Shown here: piece by piece, positions 42,980 through 50,341 of the stretch
Layout of the letters: the number at the start of each line of letters is the position of its first letter
How positions within the stretch are numbered: the stretch's first letter is position 1
Notes under the pieces: generated by a model
Databases searched by the model: none
What the model saw: the letters and a program-made list of their open reading frames with translations, nothing else
What the model was told of the DNA's origin: nothing
NCBI RefSeq assembly: GCF_013626205.1
Contig: NZ_QHJE01000001.1
Location: 434,001-498,000, forward strand
Origin: Hyphomicrobium methylovorum
GTDB taxonomy: Bacteria; Pseudomonadota; Alphaproteobacteria; Rhizobiales; Hyphomicrobiaceae
Reading direction: 5' to 3'
Length of the DNA: 64,000 nt
Made by a program: the position numbers and the translations under genes

Positions 42980-43222
42980 ATGAAGACCTTCGCCAAGCGA
43001 CTGAAGCAGGCGCGGAAGGAAGCGGGATACCGTTCCGCTGAATCGTTCGCTGCTGCAGCAAGCCTCGAACCACACACATACCGAAAATATGAACGTGCCC
43101 AGAGCGAACCGAACTTCGAAACGCTGATGCGGATGTGTGAGCTTTTGAAGGTACCTACGAGCTTCTTGCTCCCGCTCGAATCCGAAAAAAAAGCGCGGAG
43201 CGGAGTTGCAGCGGCCGCCTGA
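42980..43222 (+). CDS. XRE-family repressor (immunity candidate)
   Basis: The 80-residue protein is a single HTH_3 domain ('FAKRLKQARKEAGYRSAESF', then 'AAAASLEPHTYRKYERAQSE', then 'LMRMCELLKVPTSFLLPLE') with a short tail and no RecA-cleavage domain. The ATG at 42,980 was chosen because the domain starts at once. Operators with the same 17-bp motif lie on both sides, so it likely represses its own promoter and that of the rightward early operon. Confidence 0.8.
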   Translation: MKTFAKRLKQARKEAGYRSAESFAAAASLEPHTYRKYERAQSEPNFETLMRMCELLKVPTSFLLPLESEKKARSGVAAAA

Positions 43223-43396
43223 CGCCGAGCGATGTAAACTATCTCGCTTGGCAACGCGACGCCCGGGACGAAGGCGTCGTCTTGCGTATCCTACGGCGCA
43301 GCGGGCTTTTTAATGCGTCCGACCAGGGACGCCCTGATGACCAGGCCGATGACTAAGGACAGCTCGCCCTCGCCTGCCATGAGCGACCTCCCGAAC

Positions 43397-43515
43397 CGTA
43401 CCGTACGTTTACGCTTATCACTCAGCAACAAGTCCGCCTTTTCTCTGTCCAAATAAATCGTAACCGTTAGTTACGATTTATATTGACCTGCATGTGACCG
43501 TAACGTATGGTTACG
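43397..43515 (+). promoter_or_regulatory. Early rightward promoter with 17-bp operators
   Basis: Three further operator copies: CGTACC-N5-TTTACG (43,397-43,413, two changes), CGTAAC-N5-GTTACG (43,459-43,475) and CGTAAC-N5-GTTACG (43,499-43,515); the last two are perfect palindromes. A promoter with TTGACC at 43,483 and TATGGT at 43,506 (spacing 17) lies between and under them and reads into the early operon. Confidence 0.68.
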
Positions 43516-43571
43516 CAATCACCGGCGCGAACGACTGTCCCCGAACCAGTCCCTAGCTCGTACCGGAGACT

Positions 43572-43638
43572 CCGCCGCCCGGACTCCCAATGGTGGGATT
43601 CCCGTCTTCACGAACGACCGTCCGGGCGGCGGCTTTTT
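43572..43638 (+). terminator. Strong promoter-proximal terminator in the early leader
   Basis: A 13-bp perfect stem (CCGCCGCCCGGAC with GTCCGGGCGGCGG) is followed by CTTTTT, about 120 bp after the early promoter and before the first gene (43,762). The loop is 35 nt. A second small hairpin (GGAACGC/GCGTTCC, about 43,708-43,734) follows. The leader from 43,516 to 43,761 has no convincing gene. Confidence 0.75.
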
Positions 43639-43761
43639 GAAATTCAGGTTTCGCGCGGGGAGTGGTCCGAGGGGGTTCAGGCCACGAGCTGAAGCGGGGA
43701 AGTCCGGAACGCATCGAGGTGTGTGGTGCGTTCCGGTCCCCAATCTCAAAGGGCAAAGCTG

Positions 43762-43998
43762 ATGAGCACTGAGACACCAGCACTCACCAAAACAAAGATC
43801 CTCGCGGTTCGCGCCTACATCGGCGTCGCCATTCGGAATTTGAGCGCACTCAGCGCCGACGACAAAAACGAAACCGGCATTGCCGACACCGCGAACGAAG
43901 CGGGACAGCTCCTCGCTCGCTGCCATGCCGACCTCACCGATCTTCTGAAGCTGCAGGATCAAAAGCCAGCGGCTGCACACGACAAAGTCGCGGCATGA
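43762..43998 (+). CDS. Early phage protein, helical
   Basis: The 78-residue protein is Ala-rich and helical ('ILAVRAYIGVAIRNLSALSA', then 'AGQLLARCHADLTDLLKLQD'). It is the first gene of the rightward early operon, after the leader terminator, and overlaps the next gene by 4 nt. No family recognised. Confidence 0.65.
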   Translation: MSTETPALTKTKILAVRAYIGVAIRNLSALSADDKNETGIADTANEAGQLLARCHADLTDLLKLQDQKPAAAHDKVAA

Positions 43999-44159
43999 GC
44001 GGCCTGACCTCTCAGGAGGAAACCGCGCTCGCCATGCTTCGTGCCGGGCGATCGTTCGAGGAAGCCTCCGACAGTACCCACGTCGATTTCAAGCGTCTCA
44101 TCGAACTCTGGAAGCTGGAAACAGCACCACCCAAAGACACCGAGGGCTCCGCATCATGA
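43995..44159 (+). CDS. Small HTH-like early protein
   Basis: A 54-residue protein with the pattern 'EETALAMLRAGRSFEEASDS' followed by 'VDFKRLIELWK', resembling a minimal helix-turn-helix. It overlaps both neighbours by 4 nt (ATGA), so it is co-translated. Role unknown. Confidence 0.62.
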   Translation: MSGLTSQEETALAMLRAGRSFEEASDSTHVDFKRLIELWKLETAPPKDTEGSAS

Positions 44160-44521
44160 ACCCCATTGCAGATTACGCCGTTGAAATCCCGTTCGAGGAA
44201 ATCGGCATTCAGATCGATGGCGCCGACGTCGGCATGTTCGACGGAACCGCGCACGTCGATCAACACGGATCAGTCGTTGGTCTTGAGATCGACGGCTATG
44301 TCACAGACCCGGTGAACCCACTTGGCCGGCGCAAGCAAGTGACGCGCTACCTCAAGGTCCCATTCTGGAATGGACCGGCGCCGACCAACTTCATCGACAT
44401 ACTGGCGAAGCACCTGGCGCACGAGATCACCGTCTCATGCGAACCGGAGATCAACGACAAGCTGAACGACTGGTCCGTCTCTCTCGCAGAGAAGGAATGG
44501 CACCCGGAGCAAGCAGCATGA
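44156..44521 (+). CDS. Early phage protein, unknown
   Basis: The 121-residue acidic protein has a strand-rich first half ('GIQIDGADVGMFDGTAHVDQ') and a helical second half with 'FIDILAKHLAHEITVSCEPE'. ATGA overlaps at both ends. Not recognised. Confidence 0.65.
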   Translation: MNPIADYAVEIPFEEIGIQIDGADVGMFDGTAHVDQHGSVVGLEIDGYVTDPVNPLGRRKQVTRYLKVPFWNGPAPTNFIDILAKHLAHEITVSCEPEINDKLNDWSVSLAEKEWHPEQAA

Positions 44522-44604
44522 CGCGCTTCGATTGGTGGTTTGGACTTCTCGTCTACGCGGCTCTTACGCTGCTCTTTCTCTACGCACAAATTCTACTGAG
44601 GTGA
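44518..44604 (+). CDS. 28-residue membrane peptide
   Basis: A single predicted transmembrane helix ('FGLLVYAALTLLFLYAQILL') with a short charged N-terminus. It starts within the stop of the preceding gene (ATGA) and is followed after 4 nt by another membrane peptide. Supported by coupling only; function unknown. Confidence 0.5.
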   Translation: MTRFDWWFGLLVYAALTLLFLYAQILLR

Positions 44605-44608
44605 CGCC

Positions 44609-44701
44609 ATGGATCGCAGGCTGATCGAGGCGTTTGCCCTCGCAGTTCTCGCGTCAAGTTTCGGCCTGTTGGCGTTGGCCGTCGTTTTCGTTCTTGGGTG
44701 A
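44609..44701 (+). CDS. 30-residue membrane peptide
   Basis: A single hydrophobic helix ('FALAVLASSFGLLALAVVFV') after a charged start (MDRR). GAGGTGA upstream of the ATG is a usable ribosome site. Its stop overlaps the GTG codon that could start the next gene. Unknown role. Confidence 0.5.
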   Translation: MDRRLIEAFALAVLASSFGLLALAVVFVLG

Positions 44702-44715
44702 AGCGGGGTTTTCTG

Positions 44716-45174
44716 ATGCTGACCAAAATCGGACAGGCACTGGGATTGAACGATGCGGACCCGACCGCGCGTCCCGCTCGTGCCAGCGCCTTTCGCGACA
44801 TGCTGGAACGCGCGTCGAAGACGGAAACGAAACCCGCCGCCGTCGTTCGACAACTCTATTCCCTCGACCAGTTGGCAAAGCGGGCGCTGAGCCTAACGCC
44901 GACGGTGATCGACGCCCAGGTGAAACTCGAAAAGCTGCAAGCTGCCTATCGCGATGCGGTTGAGGAAGCGAACGCCTACCTCGAAAAGCTGAAAGAAGAA
45001 TTCGAGGCGCAAATCACGACAGCCGAGATCGATCTCAGCAAGGCCCGCATCGAACGGCGGCGCGCACAGTACCGCTTGATCCGCCAGCAGGTCGAAACCG
45101 GCTGCTTCGAAGATGTCAAAGACCTCAGTGAACTGTGCCGGTCCAAGGAATTTCTCGAGACGAATGAGCAATGA
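44716..45174 (+). CDS. Early coiled-coil protein
   Basis: The 152-residue protein has a disordered N-terminus and a long coiled coil (about residues 60-130: 'AQVKLEKLQAAYRDAVEEAN' and 'ITTAEIDLSKARIERRRAQY'). A GTG at 44,698 would add six residues and overlap the previous stop; the ATG has CGGGG upstream. It precedes the recombination genes. Not recognised. Confidence 0.65.
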   Translation: MLTKIGQALGLNDADPTARPARASAFRDMLERASKTETKPAAVVRQLYSLDQLAKRALSLTPTVIDAQVKLEKLQAAYRDAVEEANAYLEKLKEEFEAQITTAEIDLSKARIERRRAQYRLIRQQVETGCFEDVKDLSELCRSKEFLETNEQ

Positions 45175-45548
45175 GACGTCCGACGACATTGGACGAGCAG
45201 TTGGCCTGGTGGCGTTCAAATCAGAATGGCTCGGTTCACGCTGACGGACCCGAGTGTGGGTATTTCAAACGCCGCATGGAGGCGTGGAGCAAAACATGGA
45301 TACCGGTTCGAATTTATCTGGAACAGCCGATCGATTGGGAAACGGGCGAGCTCGCAGCGCCGGAACAATTTCGGCTCGACGCGAACGGACGCCTGCTGAC
45401 GGATCACTGGACGATATGGGAAGCGTGGCAGCGTCTACGTCCGGTGACGATGGACGAGTGGAAATGGCTGACAGCACGGCAATCCCTCAGAAGTGGAAGC
45501 CCAGCGACAGCGTATATCTCAGACTTGCGAGAGCGCAGTCTGATGTGA
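45171..45548 (+). CDS. Early phage protein, Trp-rich
   Basis: The 125-residue protein is rich in Trp and Arg ('LDEQLAWWRSNQNG', 'DHWTIWEAWQRLRPVTMDEW'). Its 3' end overlaps the Erf-like gene by 85 nt in another frame, and its start overlaps the previous stop. Function unknown. Confidence 0.6.
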   Translation: MRRPTTLDEQLAWWRSNQNGSVHADGPECGYFKRRMEAWSKTWIPVRIYLEQPIDWETGELAAPEQFRLDANGRLLTDHWTIWEAWQRLRPVTMDEWKWLTARQSLRSGSPATAYISDLRERSLM

Positions 45549-46153
45549 GGGTGATCACGCTCGATGCTGATATCGAGGTGAAGAAGGAGGGAAAGACCGT
45601 CGCCAAGTACAAAGGCGTCACCTCTGCTCAAGTTGTCACTTTCGCAAAAAGCGCTCTACTCGCCAACGGCATTGTTTTCTACCCCGTCATGAAGCGCGAC
45701 GGCGTACAGGTCACCGGCAATAAAACTGCCGTCTATATCGATGGTCACTTTGTATCGGTCGATGACGATACCGACCGCATCGTAACCGGCGCATGGGGTG
45801 CGGGTACCGATTTCAACGACAAGGATTACTCGAAGGCGTTTACGAACGCCGTCAAGAATTGCCTGGCCAAGATGCTCGGCATGTCAACGCTTGAGGACGA
45901 TAGCGCCGAAGCGACGCCGCATGAGCCCGAGCACAAACCGCGTGCGGTCAAGAATGCTGAAGCCCTGACAGACGTCGCCATTAAGTCGTGGGCGGACGCT
46001 TTCAAGGTTGCTCTCGACGGTTGCCGGAGCCTCAAACAACTGAAGCAAGTGAGGGCCGACAACGCTCCGATGATGAACAACGCGGGCGTTCCTCAAATCA
46101 CGAAGGATTACTTCCTCGACAAGATTGCAGCTCTGGAGGGTGTTCTCGAATGA
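45464..46153 (+). CDS. erf: ERF-family single-strand annealing recombinase
   Basis: The 229-residue protein fits the ERF superfamily of P22: 'SDVRVITLDADIEVKKEGKT', 'FAKSALLANGIVFYPVMKRD' and 'WGAGTDFNDKDYSKAFTNAV' followed by 'LAKMLGMST' correspond to the conserved core, which anneals ssDNA for phage recombination or circularisation. The C-terminal 80 residues are a variable helical domain. The start at 45,464 is chosen where the domain begins; earlier in-frame codons overlap the upstream gene. Confidence 0.82.
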   Translation: MADSTAIPQKWKPSDSVYLRLARAQSDVRVITLDADIEVKKEGKTVAKYKGVTSAQVVTFAKSALLANGIVFYPVMKRDGVQVTGNKTAVYIDGHFVSVDDDTDRIVTGAWGAGTDFNDKDYSKAFTNAVKNCLAKMLGMSTLEDDSAEATPHEPEHKPRAVKNAEALTDVAIKSWADAFKVALDGCRSLKQLKQVRADNAPMMNNAGVPQITKDYFLDKIAALEGVLE

Positions 46154-46320
46154 TGGACACCCTTGGCACCTTCCTGTTCGTCTTTGTCTTCGCGCTCGTA
46201 ACGATTGCGATCTGCTCAAGCGTTGCACCGTCTGACGGCATCCATGTCCGTTCCGTAAAGACGGTTGTGGTCCACACCGACGATGAACTCGATCAGATTT
46301 ACAACGGAGCCGACCGATGA
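46150..46320 (+). CDS. 56-residue membrane protein
   Basis: One N-terminal transmembrane helix ('LGTFLFVFVFALVTIAICSS') followed by a short polar domain. ATGA overlaps join it to erf and to the next gene. Not recognised. Confidence 0.62.
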   Translation: MMDTLGTFLFVFVFALVTIAICSSVAPSDGIHVRSVKTVVVHTDDELDQIYNGADR

Positions 46321-46547
46321 TGCGCGCGCGCCTTTTGGCCGAGAACCCAAACGATATCGTTTTCACAATGAAGATTTCCATGACCGCTGGAGAATGGGAA
46401 GCGCTCCGCGACGCGCTGGACGCCATCCGCAACAGCGGCCAAGGCGACCACAACGTTTACCGCCTAATCTCCGCGGTTTCTGAGCTTCTGTCCGACGCGC
46501 GCAAGACGTTTTGGTGCGACGAACCCGACGGGAAAGAAGTGACATGA
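46317..46547 (+). CDS. Early phage protein, unknown
   Basis: The 76-residue helical acidic protein ('GEWEALRDALDAIRNSGQGD') has 4-nt overlaps on both sides. No family recognised. Confidence 0.6.
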   Translation: MMRARLLAENPNDIVFTMKISMTAGEWEALRDALDAIRNSGQGDHNVYRLISAVSELLSDARKTFWCDEPDGKEVT

Positions 46548-46783
46548 CAGATCTCTTCGACAAACTGACCTCCATGAGGGAACGCATCGACGAACTGATG
46601 CAAGGCGAACAAGAGCGGGCGGAAAAGCTCCAGCTTGAGATTGCCGACCTCAATGACCGGATCGCACTCGCGAACGCTCTCGCGGCTTTAAAGGCTGCAG
46701 CATCCGACTGCCGGCACGAACGTGTGCGTGTTCAGGTGAACGGCGCTCGGGATCAACTCGTTAAAATCCTGGGGGCAGCGTGA
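46544..46783 (+). CDS. Small coiled-coil protein
   Basis: A 79-residue protein with a coiled coil ('MRERIDELMQGEQERAEKLQ', then 'LEIADLNDRIALANALAALK'). Overlaps both neighbours; unknown role. It may help an adjacent recombination protein. Confidence 0.6.
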   Translation: MTDLFDKLTSMRERIDELMQGEQERAEKLQLEIADLNDRIALANALAALKAAASDCRHERVRVQVNGARDQLVKILGAA

Positions 46784-47232
46784 TGGCATCAGAGGTTCCG
46801 CGCGAGCGCATCTACGGGAATTTCCGTCCGTCGGTAATGCAGAGGTCCAAGGCGAAACGAATGGCGCCGAAAGAGAAGCGCGCGAAGCGGCCGGGGAACA
46901 GCGATGCACACAAGCTGGCAATCCAAAAATGCCCCTGCTGCATCCCGGGCTGCAATGTCGTTGGCGTCGAGGGGCATCACTTGAAGCACGGCCCGGCAGC
47001 AGCTGAGCGCTCAGTCGGTCGGAAAGCAACTGACCGTTGGCTACTCCCGCTTTGCCACAACCATCACATCAACGGCGTCGAGATCGATGCACCGAACGCA
47101 AAGCGAGAACCAGGATGGTTCCGAGATCGCGGGATCGATGAACCGATCGAACTTGCGGCAGCGCTGTGGGCAGTGAGCCCGAACGCAGCTGCGATGACGC
47201 GAATTATCCTAGCACACAAGGAACGCCGATGA
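46780..47232 (+). CDS. HNH-type (DUF968-like) nuclease protein
   Basis: The 150-residue protein has a basic N-terminus and a zinc/HNH-like core: 'KCPCCIPGCNVVGVEGHHLK' and 'WLLPLCHNHHINGVE', giving Cys and His pairs as in DUF968-type phage nucleases found beside recombinases. It might process recombination intermediates. GTG at 46,780 or ATG at 46,783 may start it; both are linked to the upstream stop. Confidence 0.72.
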   Translation: MMASEVPRERIYGNFRPSVMQRSKAKRMAPKEKRAKRPGNSDAHKLAIQKCPCCIPGCNVVGVEGHHLKHGPAAAERSVGRKATDRWLLPLCHNHHINGVEIDAPNAKREPGWFRDRGIDEPIELAAALWAVSPNAAAMTRIILAHKERR

Positions 47233-47288
47233 CCACCGCGTTCATCGTCGCTGCTTACTTCCACAAGGATACGGACAATTGGCCATGA
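47229..47288 (+). CDS. 19-residue linker ORF
   Basis: A minimal open frame whose ATG overlaps the preceding stop and whose TGA overlaps the next ATG (47,285). It may serve only to carry ribosomes across the gap. Protein function is doubtful. Confidence 0.35.
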   Translation: MTTAFIVAAYFHKDTDNWP

Positions 47289-48034
47289 CAGACACGCAAA
47301 TCGATACCAACCGGCTTTCGCAGATCACGGTTCTCGGAGAGGGTTCACATACGTCATTCGATGATGGACTTTGTGCAATGGAAGCTGTGGCGTACATCGC
47401 AGGCGAACCCTGGTCGGATCATCCGGCGTGTGCATGTCCCGTCATCGCAGCATTTATGAGATCATGGAACGACGGGCTACCGAGCGACGAAGATCGAAAT
47501 CGGCTATTGCTCCCGCTCGTGCCGAAACTCGTCGGTACGCGCGCCACGCCGGAAATCGAACAGCGGCGCGCGACGATGGCCGCCGACTGGTTGATCCGCA
47601 CGCATACGGTTGCGTGGTTGCGGCTAGCAAAACTTGATGCCCAGGCCGATGCGCTCGCCGCGTTGCCGGAGATCACCGACTTTGCTCAGTGCCCATCTCT
47701 TATGCCGACGCTCGAAGCGGTGCGGCGTGATGCGACCGCTGCTAGGGCCGCTGCCTGGTACGCCGCCGGGGCCGCTGCCGGGGACGCTGCCTGGGACGCT
47801 GCCTGGGCCGCTGCCTGGGATGCTGTCGGGGCCGCTGCCTGGGATGCTGTCGGGGCCGCTGCCTGGGCCGCTGCCAGGGCCGCTGCCGGGGACGCTGCCT
47901 GGGACGCTGCCAGGGCCGCTGCCGGGGACGCTGCCTGGGACGCTGCCTGGGACGCACTGAAACAGACTACGGCCGAACTCCAGATCTCGGCTGTCGCACT
48001 CGTAGAGCGAATGATCGCTGTGGAGGCACAATGA
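47285..48034 (+). CDS. Phage protein with C-terminal Ala/Trp tandem repeats
   Basis: The 249-residue protein has an N-terminal domain known from many phages ('GLCAMEAVAYIAGEPWSDHP', then 'CPVIAAFMRSWNDGLP') and, from about residue 150 to 225, tandem repeats of AAWDA/AAGDA type, probably an amphipathic helix with regularly spaced Trp. The DNA there is a tandem array of degenerate 12-bp units. The final 25 residues are non-repetitive. Function unknown. Confidence 0.72.
   Translation: MTDTQIDTNRLSQITVLGEGSHTSFDDGLCAMEAVAYIAGEPWSDHPACACPVIAAFMRSWNDGLPSDEDRNRLLLPLVPKLVGTRATPEIEQRRATMAADWLIRTHTVAWLRLAKLDAQADALAALPEITDFAQCPSLMPTLEAVRRDATAARAAAWYAAGAAAGDAAWDAAWAAAWDAVGAAAWDAVGAAAWAAARAAAGDAAWDAARAAAGDAAWDAAWDALKQTTAELQISAVALVERMIAVEAQ
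47746..47956 (+). repeat. Tandem 12-bp repeat array inside the Ala/Trp-repeat gene
   Basis: About 17 imperfect units alternating GCTGCCTGGGAC and GCCGCTGCCGGG types, in frame. Exact longer duplications are visible (for example a GCTGTCGGGGCC block occurs twice). Copy number may vary by slippage without changing frame. Confidence 0.85.
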
Positions 48035-48606
48035 CTGAAGCAAAAGCACCGGCACCGGCACCGGACTTCGCGCTGCCTCTCAAGGTGACGCGTTCGATAA
48101 CCGGCGCGGCGGTAGAAGACGCGAACGAAATGATAGTGGCTTTTGGGATGAAGCCTCACGATGCGGAAGCCTTCGTCGCCGCCGTCAACAACACCGCTGC
48201 GAAAGACGCAGAGATAGCGCGGCGGAGAGAAGCGCTGAAGGAATCGAAAGATCGCGTGATTCACTATCAGAAGATCGCGGGAGAGCAGGGCACGATGCTA
48301 TTCCGCAAAGACGTTCTGCTGAAGACCGCACGACAATTCGGTGTTTTGTCTCGCGCGTATGATGGCTCCGTAGCGGTAGCGATTGCCGACGCAATCGACG
48401 CCGGAACCCCGCTCGCATGGCCGAGCTCGCCATTCGCTCAAAGGTGGCTAAACGAACATAGTTATTCCGACTGCCGCGGGCTTGTCGGAATGCGGATCAC
48501 AATGAAGCTGGCTGACGGTGTCGAAGCGGGTGACGACGGCACGGCTCTGAGCAGCATCCCTACGGCAAGCGATACGGCTGCACATGATGCAGAGACCGGG
48601 GAATAG
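48031..48606 (+). CDS. Early phage protein, unknown
   Basis: The 191-residue protein has an acidic Ala-rich N-terminus, a coiled segment ('AKDAEIARRREALKESKDRV') and a C-terminal helical part ('AVAIADAIDAGTPLAWPSSP'). Overlaps the previous stop by 4 nt. Not recognised. Confidence 0.6.
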   Translation: MTEAKAPAPAPDFALPLKVTRSITGAAVEDANEMIVAFGMKPHDAEAFVAAVNNTAAKDAEIARRREALKESKDRVIHYQKIAGEQGTMLFRKDVLLKTARQFGVLSRAYDGSVAVAIADAIDAGTPLAWPSSPFAQRWLNEHSYSDCRGLVGMRITMKLADGVEAGDDGTALSSIPTASDTAAHDAETGE

Positions 48607-48984
48607 ATGGTCGCGATCAATTTTCAGCGCAATTTCGCCGCCGACATTCGGTCTGGCCACAAAACGCAGACGATCCGGCAGAGCGCGCGCTGCAAGACCG
48701 GCGACACGCTGCAACTGTACACCGGGCAGCGGACGAAGAATTGCGAACTGATCGGCACCGCGACGTGCGCGATCTGCGAGCCAATCACGATCGCCGAGGA
48801 TTATCTCGCGACCGGCTATTTCCGATTGCCGTCAGGCGACGCGCATCACATCGCGAAGATTGACGGCTTCCCAAACCTCGCTGCGATGCGTGACTGGTTC
48901 CGAGAGCGCTACGGCCTGCCGTTCCAAGGTTACCGCGTCATGTGGAATGACTTCGCACCGGCCGAGAAGGGAGCGGAGTGCTAA
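48607..48984 (+). CDS. ASCH-domain protein
   Basis: The 125-residue protein has an ASCH fold pattern: 'INFQRNFAADIRSGHKTQTI' (start of the domain, with Lys/Thr), 'CKTGDTLQLYTGQRTKNCEL' and 'GFPNLAAMRDWFRERYGLPF'. ASCH domains bind RNA or modified nucleosides; phage members may act on modified bases or host RNA. Starts directly at the previous stop. Confidence 0.75.
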   Translation: MVAINFQRNFAADIRSGHKTQTIRQSARCKTGDTLQLYTGQRTKNCELIGTATCAICEPITIAEDYLATGYFRLPSGDAHHIAKIDGFPNLAAMRDWFRERYGLPFQGYRVMWNDFAPAEKGAEC

Positions 48985-49208
48985 TGCCATCGCAGACAGA
49001 GCTCTTTCCGAGGCCGCCCCGTCCGCACGTCTGGCGCATGCACGTACACGATGCGGGCGACCGCGTAATCGAGTTCCAGTGCCAGCGCTGCGGGCACAAC
49101 ACCGGATGGATCGATTGGGACAACGGCGTCGCAAAGGCAAAGCGCGGCATCCCATGTCCGAAGTGCAATGCAGAGACGGCCGAGAGCATTCAACAGAAAG
49201 GACAATGA
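48984..49208 (+). CDS. Small zinc-ribbon protein
   Basis: A 74-residue protein with two CxxC pairs ('CQRCGHNTGWIDWD' and 'CPKCNAETAE') and a preceding 'PRPHVWRMHVHDAG' segment. Probably binds one zinc ion. The ATG at 48,984 overlaps the upstream stop; role unknown. Confidence 0.62.
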   Translation: MPSQTELFPRPPRPHVWRMHVHDAGDRVIEFQCQRCGHNTGWIDWDNGVAKAKRGIPCPKCNAETAESIQQKGQ

Positions 49209-49209
49209 C

Positions 49210-49479
49210 ATGACCGACCACCAGCCGATGCCCGTGAAGGGCTACCAGCCGCAATCCGACGACAATGTTGCTCTGGCCAACGAAGGCAAGCTGCTCGAAG
49301 AACAATATCTGCGCTGGCTCGACAAACTCGATGCGCTCCCGACCGCCGCGACAACGCAGGACGGCCGCGAAGCAAAGGGCATCGACAAGCGGATGGTTGC
49401 GCTCGCGCGCACGAACATCCAGCAGGGCGCGATGTGGGCTATTCGCTCAATCTTTCAACCGAAGCGGATCACCGACTAG
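49210..49479 (+). CDS. acb2: Acb2-type cyclic-nucleotide sponge (anti-CBASS)
   Basis: The 89-residue protein matches the Acb2/Tad1 hairpin domain family: 'MPVKGYQPQSDDNVALANEG', 'LLEEQYLRWLDKL' and the C-terminal 'ALARTNIQQGAMWAIRSIFQ' followed by PKR. Acb2 is a helical phage protein that forms hexamers and traps the cyclic di- and trinucleotide signals of CBASS, blocking effector activation. Tyr12 and Lys27 lie where I recall the ligand contacts Tyr11 and Lys26 of the Pseudomonas phage protein. It sits in the early operon, as expected for counter-defence. An 8-residue insertion separates the two helices. Confidence 0.87.
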   Translation: MTDHQPMPVKGYQPQSDDNVALANEGKLLEEQYLRWLDKLDALPTAATTQDGREAKGIDKRMVALARTNIQQGAMWAIRSIFQPKRITD

Positions 49480-49510
49480 CGGCAGAGACGGCCGAGAAGG
49501 GAGACGTGAC

Positions 49511-49936
49511 GTGAGCGAGACCGAAACAAAACCAGTTAGCATCGCAGCAGGCTTCCGCGCGATGTGGGGAGTGATTGCAGACGCGGCCGACGCATCGCGC
49601 GGGCGGAACGCCGATGCACGATACTCTGCAATGCACGATGCAGCGACCAAGGCCAACCTTTGGCTCACGTCACGCAACACGATCGGCGCGCTGATGAATA
49701 CCTGCGCGAAGCACCAAGACGAGATCACGTCTCTACGCGCACAACTCGCTGATGCGAAGGCAAAGGCCATAGAGGAATGCGCGAAGACCGCGGAAGCCTT
49801 CGGCGAAAATCACGGCGTACAGTGGGGCAACCGCAAGCGATTTGAGTTGCGCGATTTGCAGCGGGCAATGCGCGGCGCGTGCAATCTGATCGCCGAAGAC
49901 ATTCGCGCCCTCGCCTCTCTCAAGGAGGGAGAGTAG
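49511..49936 (+). CDS. Early phage protein, helical
   Basis: The 141-residue protein starts with GTG at 49,511, preceded by a GGGAG ribosome site; no ATG fits. It is helical with a coiled segment ('QDEITSLRAQLADAKAKAIE') that occurs in many phage hypothetical proteins. The same GAAGGGAG-type site precedes several genes here. Unknown role. Confidence 0.65.
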   Translation: MSETETKPVSIAAGFRAMWGVIADAADASRGRNADARYSAMHDAATKANLWLTSRNTIGALMNTCAKHQDEITSLRAQLADAKAKAIEECAKTAEAFGENHGVQWGNRKRFELRDLQRAMRGACNLIAEDIRALASLKEGE

Positions 49937-50341
49937 ATGCTGATCTGGTGCTGCACTTGCGCTCGCGATGTCGAGGCACGACTGACGAGCGGCGCGGAAG
50001 TCTATCCGCATCGGTCAGATCTTGCTGACGTTCCGCGTTGGAAATGCGACGGCTGCGGCAATCACGTTGGCACACATCACAAGACCAAAAACCCAACAAA
50101 GCCGCTCGGCAACATCCCGTCCAACGAGATCAAATACGCGCGCATCAAAATCCACGAACTGATCGACCCGCTTTGGAAGTCTGGCCTCCTACGCCGCGGA
50201 AAGGTCTACGCGAAGATGAGCGATGCGCTTGGTTACCCCTACCACACTGGGGAGATCAAAACGATTGACGAAGCAAGAGATGTTTACCGCGCTGCTCAAG
50301 GGGTAATTCGAACAGCTATCGCAACTCGGGAGGGAGAGTAG
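49937..50341 (+). CDS. Zinc-finger (DUF3268-type) protein
   Basis: The 134-residue protein has an N-terminal zinc finger ('CCTCARDVEARLTSG' and 'WKCDGCGNHVGTHHKTK') and a conserved helical part with 'NEIKYARIKIHELIDPLWKS' and 'AKMSDALGYPYHTGEIKTID', the DUF3268 pattern common in phages. Likely nucleic-acid binding. Directly abuts its neighbours. Confidence 0.75.
   Translation: MLIWCCTCARDVEARLTSGAEVYPHRSDLADVPRWKCDGCGNHVGTHHKTKNPTKPLGNIPSNEIKYARIKIHELIDPLWKSGLLRRGKVYAKMSDALGYPYHTGEIKTIDEARDVYRAAQGVIRTAIATREGE

Noticed and set aside
43507-43692. A 61-codon open frame starting in the early operator region
   Set aside because: It runs straight through the strong terminator hairpin, has Arg/Ser/Pro-rich shadow-like composition and no ribosome site.
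47746-47956. CRISPR array
   Set aside because: The repeats are contiguous 12-bp coding units with no spacers.
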